From positions 1,426,001-1,490,000 of the forward strand of contig CP006772.1 in assembly GCA_000473305.1 (NCBI GenBank): DNA of 64,000 nucleotides, written 5' to 3'. Position numbers and translations under genes: made by a program. Below are positions 17,579 through 27,604 of the stretch, piece by piece. The stretch is from Bacteroidales bacterium CF. Lineage in GTDB: Bacteria; Bacteroidota; Bacteroidia; Bacteroidales; UBA932. Numbering within the stretch: position 1 is the stretch's first letter; every line of letters starts with the position of its first letter. The notes under the pieces were generated by a model. That model did not search any database, was not told the origin of the DNA, and saw only the letters and a list, made by a program, of their open reading frames with translations.

Positions 17579-18487
17579 ATGAAAAAAATAACAAAAATAT
17601 TTCTGTTGCTGGGATTTCTGTTTGTAAGTTTGTCTCTTGCTGCTCAAAGTCAAAGTGATATGCGTATTAATGAATTTCTTGTAATTAATACAAATGACTT
17701 CGAAGATGACTTTGGACACAAGAACGGATGGATTGAACTATTCAACACATCATACGGCACTGTGAACATCGGTGGATGTTACCTTACAAATGACCCTTCC
17801 AACCTGACCAAGTACATCATACCAAAAGGAGATGTACTGACTAAGATTGCTCCAAGGCAGCACACTCTTTTTTGGGCTGACAACGAACCTTTCAGAGGAA
17901 CTTTTCACATTAATTTCAAACTGGAAGACTCTCAGGAGATTTTGTTTGTGGCATCCGACGGGAAGACAATAATTGACAGAATAAAAATCCCGATTGACCA
18001 ACTTGATACAAACATATCCTACGGCAGAACCTTTGATGGTATTGGAGCTACTGACGGCTCTGAGGGCTGGCAGGTTATGGAGAGAACATCTCCAAGTACA
18101 AACAATGAAGGAGTTGACTCTGTTCCAAAGAGTGTGACAATTAAGAAAGCCGACCCTTTTGGAATAATAATGGCATTGACAGCAATGTCTGTTGTCTTCT
18201 TGGCACTTGTAGTGCTTTATCTTGTCTTTAAGCAAGTTGGTAAACACAATATAAAGAGGAGCAGGCAAAGATCTGTCGTATCAATGTCTGAAAGCAGCAA
18301 GCCTAAGGCAGCAAATGTATCAGCCGAAGTATATGCTGCAATAGCTGCCTCCCTTCATGCATATTTTCAGGGAGATGACAACCACGATATAGAAAACACA
18401 ATCCTTACAATAAACAAGGTTACTAAGAATTACTCTCCATGGAGTTCTAAAATTTATACACTTCGCGAGACTCCTCATAAAAAATAG
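17579..18487 (+). CDS. Lamin-tail-domain/OadG fusion, decarboxylase gamma subunit
   Basis: A 302-residue protein with a signal peptide (1-21, IFLLLGFLFVSLSLAAQ). A lamin-tail-like domain follows (about 26-165: RINEFLVINTND, GWIELFNTS, GGCYLTND). Then comes one transmembrane helix (about 198-218, DPFGIIMALTAMSVVFLALVVLYLVF) of OadG type and a cytoplasmic tail (220-302) without zinc-binding His/Asp. OadG normally is a roughly 80-residue subunit that tethers the alpha and beta subunits of Na+ decarboxylases. Here it carries a large extracytoplasmic lamin-tail module. Position between mmdA and the biotin carrier supports the gamma role. Confidence 0.82.
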   Translation: MKKITKIFLLLGFLFVSLSLAAQSQSDMRINEFLVINTNDFEDDFGHKNGWIELFNTSYGTVNIGGCYLTNDPSNLTKYIIPKGDVLTKIAPRQHTLFWADNEPFRGTFHINFKLEDSQEILFVASDGKTIIDRIKIPIDQLDTNISYGRTFDGIGATDGSEGWQVMERTSPSTNNEGVDSVPKSVTIKKADPFGIIMALTAMSVVFLALVVLYLVFKQVGKHNIKRSRQRSVVSMSESSKPKAANVSAEVYAAIAASLHAYFQGDDNHDIENTILTINKVTKNYSPWSSKIYTLRETPHKK

Positions 18488-18502
18488 TTTAAAAGTTTGA
18501 TA

Positions 18503-18946
18503 ATGATGAAAGAATATAAATTAAAAATCAATGGTAATGATTACGCAGTAAGTGTTACCGATGTCGAGGAGACCATTGCCGAGGTTGAAGTTAATGGGAT
18601 TCCTTTTAAAGTAGAGTTTGAGGCTCCTGTAAAGAAAACAGTTTCTGCCCCGAAAATATCAAAACCAGCAGCCCCTGCTGCTCCAAGCAGACCAGCAGCT
18701 ACAGTAGCCGCGCCTGCACCTGCATCAACAGGTGGAAGTTCTGTAACATCACCGCTACCGGGTGTTATCCTTGAAGTGGCTGTGAAGGAGGGAGACAGTG
18801 TCAAGAAAGGTCAAAAACTGATTGTTCTCGAGGCCATGAAAATGGAAAATGTCATAGAAGCCAACTCTGACGGGAAGGTAACATCAATCAAAGTGAACAA
18901 AGGAGACTCTGTTCTTGAGGGTGCAACACTTGTAACTATAGGATAA
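18503..18946 (+). CDS. Biotin carrier subunit of methylmalonyl-CoA decarboxylase
   Basis: A 147-residue protein, taking the ATG at 18503; a TTG at 18497 and another ATG at 18506 are also in frame. It has a short N-terminal domain (1-45), an Ala/Pro-rich flexible linker (about 48-80) and a C-terminal biotinyl domain with the EAMKMEN motif; the lysine at about residue 113 is biotinylated. It shuttles the carboxyl group from MmdA to the membrane beta subunit, whose gene begins 1 nt after its stop. Confidence 0.93.
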   Translation: MMKEYKLKINGNDYAVSVTDVEETIAEVEVNGIPFKVEFEAPVKKTVSAPKISKPAAPAAPSRPAATVAAPAPASTGGSSVTSPLPGVILEVAVKEGDSVKKGQKLIVLEAMKMENVIEANSDGKVTSIKVNKGDSVLEGATLVTIG

Positions 18947-18947
18947 C

Positions 18948-20105
18948 ATGGAAAAAGGTTTATTTTCACTTATAGGAGACAACCTTCAACAATTCATCCA
19001 ATACACCGGTTTTTACAACGCGACATTTAACCACCTCATAATGATTGCAATAGGTTTGATTTTTATCTACCTGGCGATCAAGAAAGAGTGGGAGCCGATG
19101 TTGTTGGTGCCGATTGGATTTGGAATTATTGTGGGTAATATTCCTTTTTTCCCCGGACTAAGTATCGGGGTATATGAAGAAGGATCTGTCTTGAACATTC
19201 TTTATCAAGGTGTAATAAAAGGTTGGTATCCTCCTCTTATTTTCCTTGGAATCGGAGCAATGACAGATTTCTCATCTTTGATCTCAAACCCAAAACTATT
19301 ATTGATTGGTGCAGCGGCTCAATTTGGTATTTTTGGAGCTTACGCAATAGCTCTCCAAATGGGATTCTCTGCAGCTGATGCCGGAGCAATCGGAATTATT
19401 GGTGGAGCGGACGGCCCTACGGCTATTTTCCTCTCTTCAAGACTTGCTCCTAACCTTATGGGTGCAATTGCAGTATCTGCCTACTCATATATGGCTCTCG
19501 TTCCGGTAATACAGCCTCCTGTAATGAAGCTCTTCACAACTAAAAAGGAGCGTCTGATCAGGATGAAACCTGCCAGGGCTGTCTCTCAGACTGAGAAGAT
19601 ACTCTTCCCAATAATTGGTTTTCTTTTAACTTGCTTTATTGTTCCTTCAGGTCTTCCACTTCTCGGTATGCTGTTTTTCGGAAACTTGTTAAAGGAGAGT
19701 GGTGTTACAAGACGTCTTGCGGAAACAGCAAGAGGACCGCTCATCGATGTCATTACCATCCTTATTGGCCTTACTGTAGGAGCTTCAACGCAAGCTGACA
19801 AATTCCTGCAGCTGACATCTGTGTATATATTTATTTTAGGAGCGTTGTCTTTTGTGATAGCTACTGCAGCAGGAGTTTTATTCGTAAAATTCTTTAATCT
19901 TTTCCTGAAAGAGGGCAATAAGATTAATCCATTGATTGGTAATGCCGGTGTCTCGGCAGTCCCTGACTCAGCAAGGGTCTCGCAAATTGTCGGTCAACAA
20001 TATGACAATACCAACCACCTGCTTATGCATGCGATGGGACCAAATGTTGCCGGAGTTATCGGCAGCGCGGTAGCAGCAGGTATTTTGCTTGGATTCTTAG
20101 CATAG
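18948..20105 (+). CDS. mmdB: Sodium-translocating decarboxylase beta subunit
   Basis: A 385-residue polytopic membrane protein of the OadB/MmdB/GcdB family. The hallmark GGADGPTAIFLSSRLAP lies in the middle (region of the essential aspartate), and the C-terminal half contains NPLIGNAGVSAVPDSARV and HLLMHAMGPNVAGVIGSAVAAG. It decarboxylates carboxybiotin and pumps Na+ outward. It is the last gene of the operon, before a strong hairpin (20128-20170). Confidence 0.95.
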   Translation: MEKGLFSLIGDNLQQFIQYTGFYNATFNHLIMIAIGLIFIYLAIKKEWEPMLLVPIGFGIIVGNIPFFPGLSIGVYEEGSVLNILYQGVIKGWYPPLIFLGIGAMTDFSSLISNPKLLLIGAAAQFGIFGAYAIALQMGFSAADAGAIGIIGGADGPTAIFLSSRLAPNLMGAIAVSAYSYMALVPVIQPPVMKLFTTKKERLIRMKPARAVSQTEKILFPIIGFLLTCFIVPSGLPLLGMLFFGNLLKESGVTRRLAETARGPLIDVITILIGLTVGASTQADKFLQLTSVYIFILGALSFVIATAAGVLFVKFFNLFLKEGNKINPLIGNAGVSAVPDSARVSQIVGQQYDNTNHLLMHAMGPNVAGVIGSAVAAGILLGFLA

Positions 20106-20127
20106 ATTTCTATATAAAACTTGTTAT

Positions 20128-20170
20128 AAGAGCAATTCGACACCTATGTGGTTTCGAATTGCTCTTTTTA
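20128..20170 (+). terminator. Intrinsic terminator after the decarboxylase operon
   Basis: A 13-bp inverted repeat pairs AAGAGCAATTCGA (20128-20140) with TCGAATTGCTCTT (20154-20166), followed by T residues. Confidence 0.9.
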
Positions 20171-20224
20171 CTTTTGTTTCGAAACTATATATTTATATTT
20201 TCAAAAATTTCTGGCTAATTTCTG

Positions 20225-20253
20225 TTGCTGCTATCATTTTTTTTATAACTTTG
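20225..20253 (+). promoter_or_regulatory. Bacteroidota-type promoter of the V-type ATPase operon
   Basis: TTG (20225-20227), 18 nt, then TAACTTTG (20246-20253), ahead of the first ATPase gene at 20279. The rest of the 173-nt gap holds only the preceding terminator. Confidence 0.65.
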
Positions 20254-20278
20254 GAAAAGAATAAAATTATGTGGTATT

Positions 20279-20893
20279 ATGCAGAACAAATTGCAAGAGC
20301 TTACTGAGAAATTGTACTCCGAAGGTCTCTCAAAAGGAAGAGAGGAAGCTGAACGAATCAAGGCTGATGCCCAAAAAGAGGCTGAGCAGATTATTTCTAA
20401 TGCGAGAGAGGAATCAGAACAGATTATATCCAGAGCCCACAAAGAGGCTGAAGATATCAGGGAACGTATTCTCAACGAAGTCAAGATGTCTTCCAGGCAA
20501 AGTTACACCACCCTCAGGCATGAGATAGAATCCATTATATCATCCAAGGCATTAAAAAACCCTGTATCAGAAGCAATGAACGACATTACCCTGATAAAAG
20601 ATATTATCAGGACTATTGCTGCTGCATTCTCCCCTCAATCAGACAAGGTTGCAGATCTGTCAATCATTCTTCCCGAAAAGTCACGTGGAGAACTTGATGA
20701 GTTTATAACCAATAATATAACTAACCAGTTCAATCAGGGAGTTGAAGTAAGGTTCGACAAGAAAGTCTCTTCAGGCTTTAAGATAGGACCAAAAGGTGAG
20801 GGATATCACATTAGTTTCACAGATAAGGATTTCGAAGAGCTGATAGGTTCTTACCTTAGACCTCGTATTCGTGAAATTTTATTTGAAAAATAG
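20279..20893 (+). CDS. atpE: V-type ATP synthase subunit E
   Basis: A 204-residue protein with a long charged N-terminal coiled coil (residues 1-90, repeats of RxEAERI, DAQKEAEQIISNAREESEQ). A small globular C-terminal domain follows (about 105-204, ending SYLRPRIREILF). This is the peripheral stalk subunit E that holds the catalytic A3B3 head. It is the first gene of a seven-gene run. Confidence 0.88.
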   Translation: MQNKLQELTEKLYSEGLSKGREEAERIKADAQKEAEQIISNAREESEQIISRAHKEAEDIRERILNEVKMSSRQSYTTLRHEIESIISSKALKNPVSEAMNDITLIKDIIRTIAAAFSPQSDKVADLSIILPEKSRGELDEFITNNITNQFNQGVEVRFDKKVSSGFKIGPKGEGYHISFTDKDFEELIGSYLRPRIREILFEK

Positions 20894-20898
20894 AGCCT

Positions 20899-21534
20899 AT
20901 GAAAAACTACGAGTTTATCATAGCAGGTCTCCCCTATTTAGAACCTGATTTCGATAATCCCGTTCAGGATTACGAATCTGTTTCAGCCCAGGTATTCTCC
21001 TATCTTGACAAAAAAGACAGAAGATATATCGAATGGCTCAGATATGGTCTTAAATCAGAGAATCTCACACCTCATTTCTACAGAACCATAAGAAAAAGCA
21101 GCAATCACGTCCTGAAAACATATTTCACATTTGATCTTATGCTGAGAAACATTCAGGCTGCCTATCTGAGCAGAAAACAGAGTCTGGATCCCGATAAATA
21201 TCTTATCGGAGAGTGTGAGATAGTGGAAGCCCTTAAGAAAAACAAGGCTCCGGATTTCGGTATAACATCTGAAGTGGAGTTTGCTTCAAGATTACTGCAT
21301 ATATTTGATATAAAGGATCTTATCGAACGAGAAAAGGCTCTGGATCTTCTCAGATGGGAAGAGATGGACAAAATATGCACATTCAGCTATTTCAGCATGG
21401 ATGTCATACTTTCTTTCATCTTCAAGAGCAGTATAATTAAAAGATGGCATTCACTGGACAAAAAATCCGGAGAACAACTTTTCAGAGGATATGTTGATCA
21501 GATGCGAGACTCTTACAAAATGACAAAAGAATAA
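20899..21534 (+). CDS. DUF2764 family protein of the V-type ATPase operon
   Basis: A 211-residue, largely helical soluble protein beginning MKNYEFIIAGLPYLEPDFDNP. The family DUF2764 occurs in V-type ATPase operons of Bacteroidota, spirochaetes and chlamydiae between the E and A genes. No subunit C gene is visible, and this one occupies its expected place, so it may replace subunit C in linking the ring to the central stalk. The substitution is inference from gene order. Confidence 0.82.
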   Translation: MKNYEFIIAGLPYLEPDFDNPVQDYESVSAQVFSYLDKKDRRYIEWLRYGLKSENLTPHFYRTIRKSSNHVLKTYFTFDLMLRNIQAAYLSRKQSLDPDKYLIGECEIVEALKKNKAPDFGITSEVEFASRLLHIFDIKDLIEREKALDLLRWEEMDKICTFSYFSMDVILSFIFKSSIIKRWHSLDKKSGEQLFRGYVDQMRDSYKMTKE

Positions 21535-21544
21535 TTAATTATAT

Positions 21545-23296
21545 ATGAAAACCACTGGAAAAGTTACAGGGATTATTGCCAACCTGGTCACAATCGAGGT
21601 TGACGGTCCCGTTGCTCAAAATGAGATCTGTTATATTGATCTCTCAGGAACAAAGCTGATGGCCGAGGTTATTAAGGTAAACGGCAAAGAGGCCTATGTT
21701 CAGGTATATGAAAGTACCCGTGGACTAAAAACGGGAGACACCGCTGAATTTGAAGGTCATATGCTGGAGGTTACTCTGGGCCCCGGTCTTCTCTCAAGCA
21801 ATTATGACGGTTTGCAAAACAACCTGGAGACAATGGAGGGTGTATTCCTGAAGAGAGGAGAATATACCTCTCCTCTTGACATGGAAAAGCAATGGCATTT
21901 CTCCCCTATTGCCAAACCGGGTGCAGAGGTAAGCGCAGCTGATTGGCTCGGAGAGGTAAAGGAGGGCTGGTTGCCTCACAAAATAATGGTCCCTTTCATA
22001 TATAAGGATAAGTATACATTAAAATCTATCGTTGCCGAAGGGGATTATAAGGTGTCTGATAAAATAGCAGTCATCTCAGATACAGACGGTAACGAACACG
22101 AAATAACCATGATGCAGAAGTGGCCTGTAAAGGTTGCCATTACAGCATATAATGACAAGCCGAGACCTTACAGGATTATGGAGACAGGTGTAAGATGTAT
22201 AGACACTTTCAATCCGATTGCTGAAGGTGGTACTGGTTTTATTCCCGGCCCTTTCGGATGTGGCAAGACAGTGCTTCAGCACGCTATTTCAAAACAGGCC
22301 GAAGCTGATGTAATTATTATGGCAGCCTGCGGTGAAAGGGCAAATGAGGTTGTGGAAATATTCACCGAATTCCCTGAACTGATTGATGTACATACAGGCC
22401 GTCACCTCATGGAGAGGACAACTATAATCTGTAATACTTCAAATATGCCTGTTGCGGCACGTGAAGCATCAGTCTATACAGCTATGACCATTGGAGAGTA
22501 TTACCGTTCAATGGGCTTAAGAGTTCTCTTGCTGGCTGACTCTACATCAAGATGGGCACAAGCACTTCGTGAAATGAGCAATCGTATGGAGGAGCTTCCG
22601 GGAGCAGATGCTTTCCCTATGGACCTTCCTGCAATCATATCAAACTTTTACGCCAGAGCCGGTCTTGTTAATCTTAACAATGGAAAGACCGGATCCGTGA
22701 CATTTATCGGGACAGTCTCCCCTGCCGGTGGAAACCTTAAGGAACCGGTTACTGAGTCAACTAAGAAATCTGCAAGATGTTTCTACGCACTTTCACAAAA
22801 CCGCGCGGACAAAAAGAGATATCCTGCAGTCGATCCTATTGACTCATATTCAAAGTATCTGGAATATCCTGAGATTATTTCTGACCTTAGCACACGTGTC
22901 AATAAAGACTGGGTAGAGAAGGTAATGAAAGGCAAAAATATCATCCTCAGAGGTAAAGAGGCGTATGAGCAGATAAACATTCTTGGAGATGACGGAGTTC
23001 CTATCGAATACCATAGAAAATTCTGGAAGTCCGAACTTATTGACTTCATCATATTGCAGCAGGATGCCTTTGACAAGGTTGACTCTGTAACATCTCTTGA
23101 AAGACAAGAGTATATGTACTCACTTGTGATTGATATTTGTGAAAAGGATTTCTCTTTTGAGGATTTCGAAGAGTGCGGCACTTTCTACAAGGGTCTGATA
23201 AACATTTTGCGTCAAATGAACTACTCTGAATTCAAGAGTGAGAATTTCAACAAATACCTGGAACAGTTAAACAAGGAGATAAACAATGGAAGGTAG
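21545..23296 (+). CDS. atpA: V-type ATP synthase catalytic subunit A
   Basis: A 583-residue catalytic subunit. It has the N-terminal barrel (MKTTGKVTGIIANLVTIEV), the subunit A-specific non-homologous region (about residues 110-190), the P-loop GPFGCGKTVLQHA (near residue 236), CGERANEVVE, and the DSTSRWAQALREMSNRMEELPG stretch. It hydrolyses or makes ATP at the A-B interfaces. Its 3' end overlaps the B gene by 11 nt, keeping translation coupled. Confidence 0.96.
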   Translation: MKTTGKVTGIIANLVTIEVDGPVAQNEICYIDLSGTKLMAEVIKVNGKEAYVQVYESTRGLKTGDTAEFEGHMLEVTLGPGLLSSNYDGLQNNLETMEGVFLKRGEYTSPLDMEKQWHFSPIAKPGAEVSAADWLGEVKEGWLPHKIMVPFIYKDKYTLKSIVAEGDYKVSDKIAVISDTDGNEHEITMMQKWPVKVAITAYNDKPRPYRIMETGVRCIDTFNPIAEGGTGFIPGPFGCGKTVLQHAISKQAEADVIIMAACGERANEVVEIFTEFPELIDVHTGRHLMERTTIICNTSNMPVAAREASVYTAMTIGEYYRSMGLRVLLLADSTSRWAQALREMSNRMEELPGADAFPMDLPAIISNFYARAGLVNLNNGKTGSVTFIGTVSPAGGNLKEPVTESTKKSARCFYALSQNRADKKRYPAVDPIDSYSKYLEYPEIISDLSTRVNKDWVEKVMKGKNIILRGKEAYEQINILGDDGVPIEYHRKFWKSELIDFIILQQDAFDKVDSVTSLERQEYMYSLVIDICEKDFSFEDFEECGTFYKGLINILRQMNYSEFKSENFNKYLEQLNKEINNGR

Positions 23297-24605
23297 AGCA
23301 TTTCAAAAGATATACACTCAACTGGAGTCTATCACAAAAGCAACCATTTCCCTCAGGGCAAAAGGCGTTGCAAATGACGAGCTTGCAACTGTCGCAGGCC
23401 GCCTTGCACAAGTTGTAAAAATCAAGGGGGATCTCATAACATTACAGGTTTTCTCAGGAACTGAAGGTATTGCAACAAATGCGGAAGTTTCATTTTTCGG
23501 AGACCCACCATCACTGATGGTAAGTGAGGAGCTTTCCGGAAGATTCTTCAATGCTTACGGAGAACCCATCGACAACGGCCCTGCTGTTGAGGGAGAAAAG
23601 AGATATATCGGTGGTCCTTCAGTAAATCCATTCAGAAGAAAACAACCTTCGGAACTGATTCCTACCGGTATTGCAGGCATTGACCTTAATAACACACTGG
23701 TTTCAGGCCAAAAGATACCGTTTTTCGCCGACCCTGACCAGCCATACAACCAAGTAATGGCAATGGTTGCCCTCAGAGCAGATGTTGATAAGATTATTCT
23801 TGGCGGAATGGGTATATCAAATGACGACTACCTGTTCTTCAAACAGAGTTTTGAGAACGCAGGAGCCCTCAGCAAGATCATCAGCTTTGTAAATACAACA
23901 GAACAGCCTCCTGTAGAGAGATTGCTTATCCCAGACATGGCACTGGCTGCGGCAGAATATTTCGCAGTTGATAAGAATGAGAAGGTGCTTGTTCTGTTGA
24001 CAGACATGACACTTTATGCAGATGCGCTAAGTATAGTAAGTAATCGTATGGACCAGATTCCTTCAAAGGACTCCATGCCCGGTTCTCTTTACTCGGATCT
24101 TGCCAAAATATATGAAAAGGCAGTACAGCTCCCTGACGGAGGATCTATTACAATCATTGCAGTTACAACATTGAGTGGCGGAGATATCACACATGCCATT
24201 CCTGACAATACAGGATATATCACTGAGGGTCAGCTCTTTTTGAGAACAGACTCTGATACCGGAAAGGTTATTGTCGATCCATTCAGGTCACTTTCTCGTC
24301 TGAAACAGCTTGTGATTGGTAAGAAGACAAGAGATGACCACAACTATGTTATGAATGCAGCTGTAAGATTGTACGCCGATGCTGCCAATGCAAAGACAAA
24401 ACTGGAAAATGGATTTGACCTTAGCGATTATGACAATCGCTGTCTCGATTTTGCAAAAGAGTACTCCACAAAATTACTTGCAATTGATGTTAATATAAAT
24501 ACTACAGAGATGCTTGATACAGCATGGGAACTCTTCAGGAAATACTATTCGCCTGCAGAGCTGGGTATCAAGGAGTCTATTATGAATAAATATTGGAAAA
24601 ACTGA
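23286..24605 (+). CDS. atpB: V-type ATP synthase subunit B
   Basis: A 439-residue non-catalytic nucleotide-binding-fold subunit (FQKIYTQLESITKATISLRA at the start; GIAGIDLNNTLVSGQKIPFF; SNRMDQIPSKDSMPGSLYSDLAKIYEKA). It lacks a functional P-loop, as is usual for B. It pairs with subunit A to form the hexameric head. It overlaps the A gene by 11 nt and is followed after 12 nt by subunit D. Confidence 0.95.
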   Translation: MEGRAFQKIYTQLESITKATISLRAKGVANDELATVAGRLAQVVKIKGDLITLQVFSGTEGIATNAEVSFFGDPPSLMVSEELSGRFFNAYGEPIDNGPAVEGEKRYIGGPSVNPFRRKQPSELIPTGIAGIDLNNTLVSGQKIPFFADPDQPYNQVMAMVALRADVDKIILGGMGISNDDYLFFKQSFENAGALSKIISFVNTTEQPPVERLLIPDMALAAAEYFAVDKNEKVLVLLTDMTLYADALSIVSNRMDQIPSKDSMPGSLYSDLAKIYEKAVQLPDGGSITIIAVTTLSGGDITHAIPDNTGYITEGQLFLRTDSDTGKVIVDPFRSLSRLKQLVIGKKTRDDHNYVMNAAVRLYADAANAKTKLENGFDLSDYDNRCLDFAKEYSTKLLAIDVNINTTEMLDTAWELFRKYYSPAELGIKESIMNKYWKN

Positions 24606-24617
24606 CACTGATTAATC

Positions 24618-25223
24618 ATGGCAATTAAGTTCCAATTCAACAAAACATCACTGAATGATCTCAACAAGCAATTGAAGGTCAGGACGAATGCTTTGCCTAC
24701 CTTAAAAAATAAGGAGTCAGCGCTGCGATTCGAGGTCAAAAGGGCTAAGTCTCGTTCCGACGAGCTTGTACATAAACTCGAGTCTTCACTGAAGGCGTAT
24801 GAGAGTATGTCTGGATTATGGAATGAATTCAGGCCCGATTTGATAAAGGTAAGGGATGTCATTCTTGAGACGGTTAAAGTTGCCGGAGTAAAGACTCCCA
24901 GCTTAAAGGAGATAATTTATGAAGAGGCACCCTTCAATATTTTTGCCGAGCCACTGTGGTATAGTGACGGCATACAGATACTCAAGGATTTGTCCTCTCT
25001 GGGAATTGAGTCCGAAATTTTTTTAGAGAAGATGAGACTTCTCGATTTCTCCAGAAAGAAAACAACTCAAAAGGTAAATCTTTATGAAAAGGTGCAGATT
25101 CCTGGATATCAGGAGGCTATTCTTAAAATAAAGAGGTTTATGGAGGATGAGGAAAATCTTTCAAAAGCATCACAGAAAATTGTCAAAAACAGACACATGG
25201 CAGAGGAGGAAGCCGGATTATGA
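24618..25223 (+). CDS. atpD: V-type ATP synthase subunit D
   Basis: A 201-residue protein, predicted long antiparallel coiled coil (N-terminal FNKTSLNDLNKQLKVRTNALPTLKNKESALR and C-terminal QKVNLYEKVQIPGYQEAILKIKRFMEDEE). Subunit D is the rotor shaft, the functional equivalent of gamma in F-type enzymes. The usual partner subunit F is not seen anywhere in the operon. It overlaps subunit I by 4 nt. Confidence 0.9.
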   Translation: MAIKFQFNKTSLNDLNKQLKVRTNALPTLKNKESALRFEVKRAKSRSDELVHKLESSLKAYESMSGLWNEFRPDLIKVRDVILETVKVAGVKTPSLKEIIYEEAPFNIFAEPLWYSDGIQILKDLSSLGIESEIFLEKMRLLDFSRKKTTQKVNLYEKVQIPGYQEAILKIKRFMEDEENLSKASQKIVKNRHMAEEEAGL

Positions 25224-27025
25224 TTGCTAAGATGGACAAATACTCACTGATGGTATTCCATGCAGATCTTCCGGAATTTCTGGAACATCTGCAGGAACTG
25301 GGTGTTGTAGACATAACAAGACAAGGTCATGCTATTGATTCCAAATCGAAGGAGCTTTCCGATCTGATTCTGCGATATCGCAATATTATCAAGAGAATTG
25401 ACTCAGCCACATCTACTGTTGAAGGGAACGGCATCGACAAGAAGCTTGTTGACCTTGACTCTCCTGTAGATCAACTTCTTCAGCAGTGTGAGACTCTATA
25501 TACAAACAGATCCTCTTTCGAGACAGAGTACCAGCAATTGACCAGGGACAAGGCAGATGCTGCCCAATGGGGAGATTATGACTCTGAAGATATCAACAGA
25601 CTCAAGGCCCTTGATTTTGACCTTCATTTTTACACCACTCTTGAAAGCAAATTCAATGATCAATGGCAAAAAGACCATATACTTCATATCCTCAATAAGA
25701 TAAACGGGAAAGTATACTTTGTGATTCTGTCGCCAAAAGGAAGTGAATTAAAATTCAAGCTCCCTGAAAGCAAGTTTCCTCCAGTTCCATATCATAACAT
25801 TGAACTGAAAGAGAACAATCTCAAGGCGCAAATTGAAATTAATGAAAAGAGCATAGCCTCGTTTACCTTGTGCAAAAATCTCTTCAGACAAAGATATGAA
25901 TCCCTCAACATGGAACTCGACAGGTATCTTGCCAAAGTTTCATCAAAGAAAGAGGTTGAGGATTTTATAGATACCCTACAAGGTTTTGCCCCTGCAGAAA
26001 CAAGAGAAAATGTGTGTACATTCCTTGATAATGAGGGCGTATACTATGAGCTTGAACCGGCAAAAGAGGAGGACAACCCTCCTATTAAGCTAAAAAACAA
26101 TTTTTTTGCCCGACTTTTCGAACCAATCGGAGCACTCTATATGTTCCCGAAATATGGGGAACTGGATCTGACACCTTACTTCGCTCCATTTTATATGTTG
26201 TTCTTCGGCTTATGTCTCGGAGATATGGGATATGGGCTGACACTCATGATAGTCGGAGGTGTTGCCAAGCTGAAACTCCCCAAGATGAAGAGTTTACTCA
26301 CACTGGTACAGCTTCTTGGATTAGGAGCTTTTCTGATGGCAAGCCTCACCGGAACGGCCTTTGGAGGAAAACTTGCAGAATTGCTTCCTTTACCTCAGTC
26401 AATAACATCCCTGTTCTTTTCTGACATAAAGATGTTTTGGTTTGCAATCATCTTCGGACTTGTACATATAATATTTGCAAGATTGATTACTGCAATAGAT
26501 TCAATGATAAGAAAAGGATGGCAATACGGGATGGGAAATATCGGATGGGTGATAATAATTATTTGGGCATCTTTAGCATATGCAAAGACAATGATGCCAG
26601 ATATGACTCTTCCTTCATGGTTTAACTACCTTGCCATCGCAGGTGGTATACTGATCCTGGGCTTCTCCTCAACCGAAGGAAATATTTTCCTGCGTATTTT
26701 AAAGGGAACGATCTCCTTGTATGATATAACCGGTATTTTCGGGGACATGCTTTCATACATAAGGCTTTTCGGTCTTGGCACATCCGGCGGAATCCTTGGT
26801 ATGGTTATCAACTCTGTTGCATTCAGCCTTACTGCGATACCGTACGTAGGCTGGTTCTTTACTATCTTGCTGCTCATAGTAGGTCACATTGCTGTACTTG
26901 GGCTCTCATGCCTTGGAGCGTTTGTACACCCTATGCGTCTGACATTCGTGGAATTTTATAAAAATGCGGGTTTTACAGGAGGCGGAAAAGAGTTCAGGCC
27001 TCTGAGAAAAATTTATGAACAATAA
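25220..27025 (+). CDS. V-type ATP synthase subunit I (a-type membrane subunit)
   Basis: A 601-residue protein with a cytosolic N-terminal half (1-320, with coiled-coil segments) and a C-terminal membrane half with about seven to eight transmembrane helices (from YFAPFYMLFFGLCLGDMGYG onward). The conserved arginine-bearing helix is present in DMLSYIRLFGLGTSGG. It forms the ion path against the K ring. It is translated from an ATG overlapping the end of subunit D. Confidence 0.93.
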   Translation: MIAKMDKYSLMVFHADLPEFLEHLQELGVVDITRQGHAIDSKSKELSDLILRYRNIIKRIDSATSTVEGNGIDKKLVDLDSPVDQLLQQCETLYTNRSSFETEYQQLTRDKADAAQWGDYDSEDINRLKALDFDLHFYTTLESKFNDQWQKDHILHILNKINGKVYFVILSPKGSELKFKLPESKFPPVPYHNIELKENNLKAQIEINEKSIASFTLCKNLFRQRYESLNMELDRYLAKVSSKKEVEDFIDTLQGFAPAETRENVCTFLDNEGVYYELEPAKEEDNPPIKLKNNFFARLFEPIGALYMFPKYGELDLTPYFAPFYMLFFGLCLGDMGYGLTLMIVGGVAKLKLPKMKSLLTLVQLLGLGAFLMASLTGTAFGGKLAELLPLPQSITSLFFSDIKMFWFAIIFGLVHIIFARLITAIDSMIRKGWQYGMGNIGWVIIIIWASLAYAKTMMPDMTLPSWFNYLAIAGGILILGFSSTEGNIFLRILKGTISLYDITGIFGDMLSYIRLFGLGTSGGILGMVINSVAFSLTAIPYVGWFFTILLLIVGHIAVLGLSCLGAFVHPMRLTFVEFYKNAGFTGGGKEFRPLRKIYEQ

Positions 27026-27043
27026 ACAATAATCATATAATAA

Positions 27044-27511
<468 letters not shown>

Positions 27512-27530
27512 TCTTTTTAAATCAGATATT

Positions 27531-27573
27531 GGGTGTTAAGGTATTTTTTGATACCTTAACACCCTGATTTTTT
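27531..27573 (+). terminator. Intrinsic terminator after the V-type ATPase operon
   Basis: A perfect 14-bp inverted repeat (GGGTGTTAAGGTAT at 27531-27544, its complement at 27551-27564) with a 6-nt loop, then TGATTTTTT. Confidence 0.92.
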
Positions 27574-27604
27574 ATATATACGGTCAACTAAAATACAGAT
27601 TATC

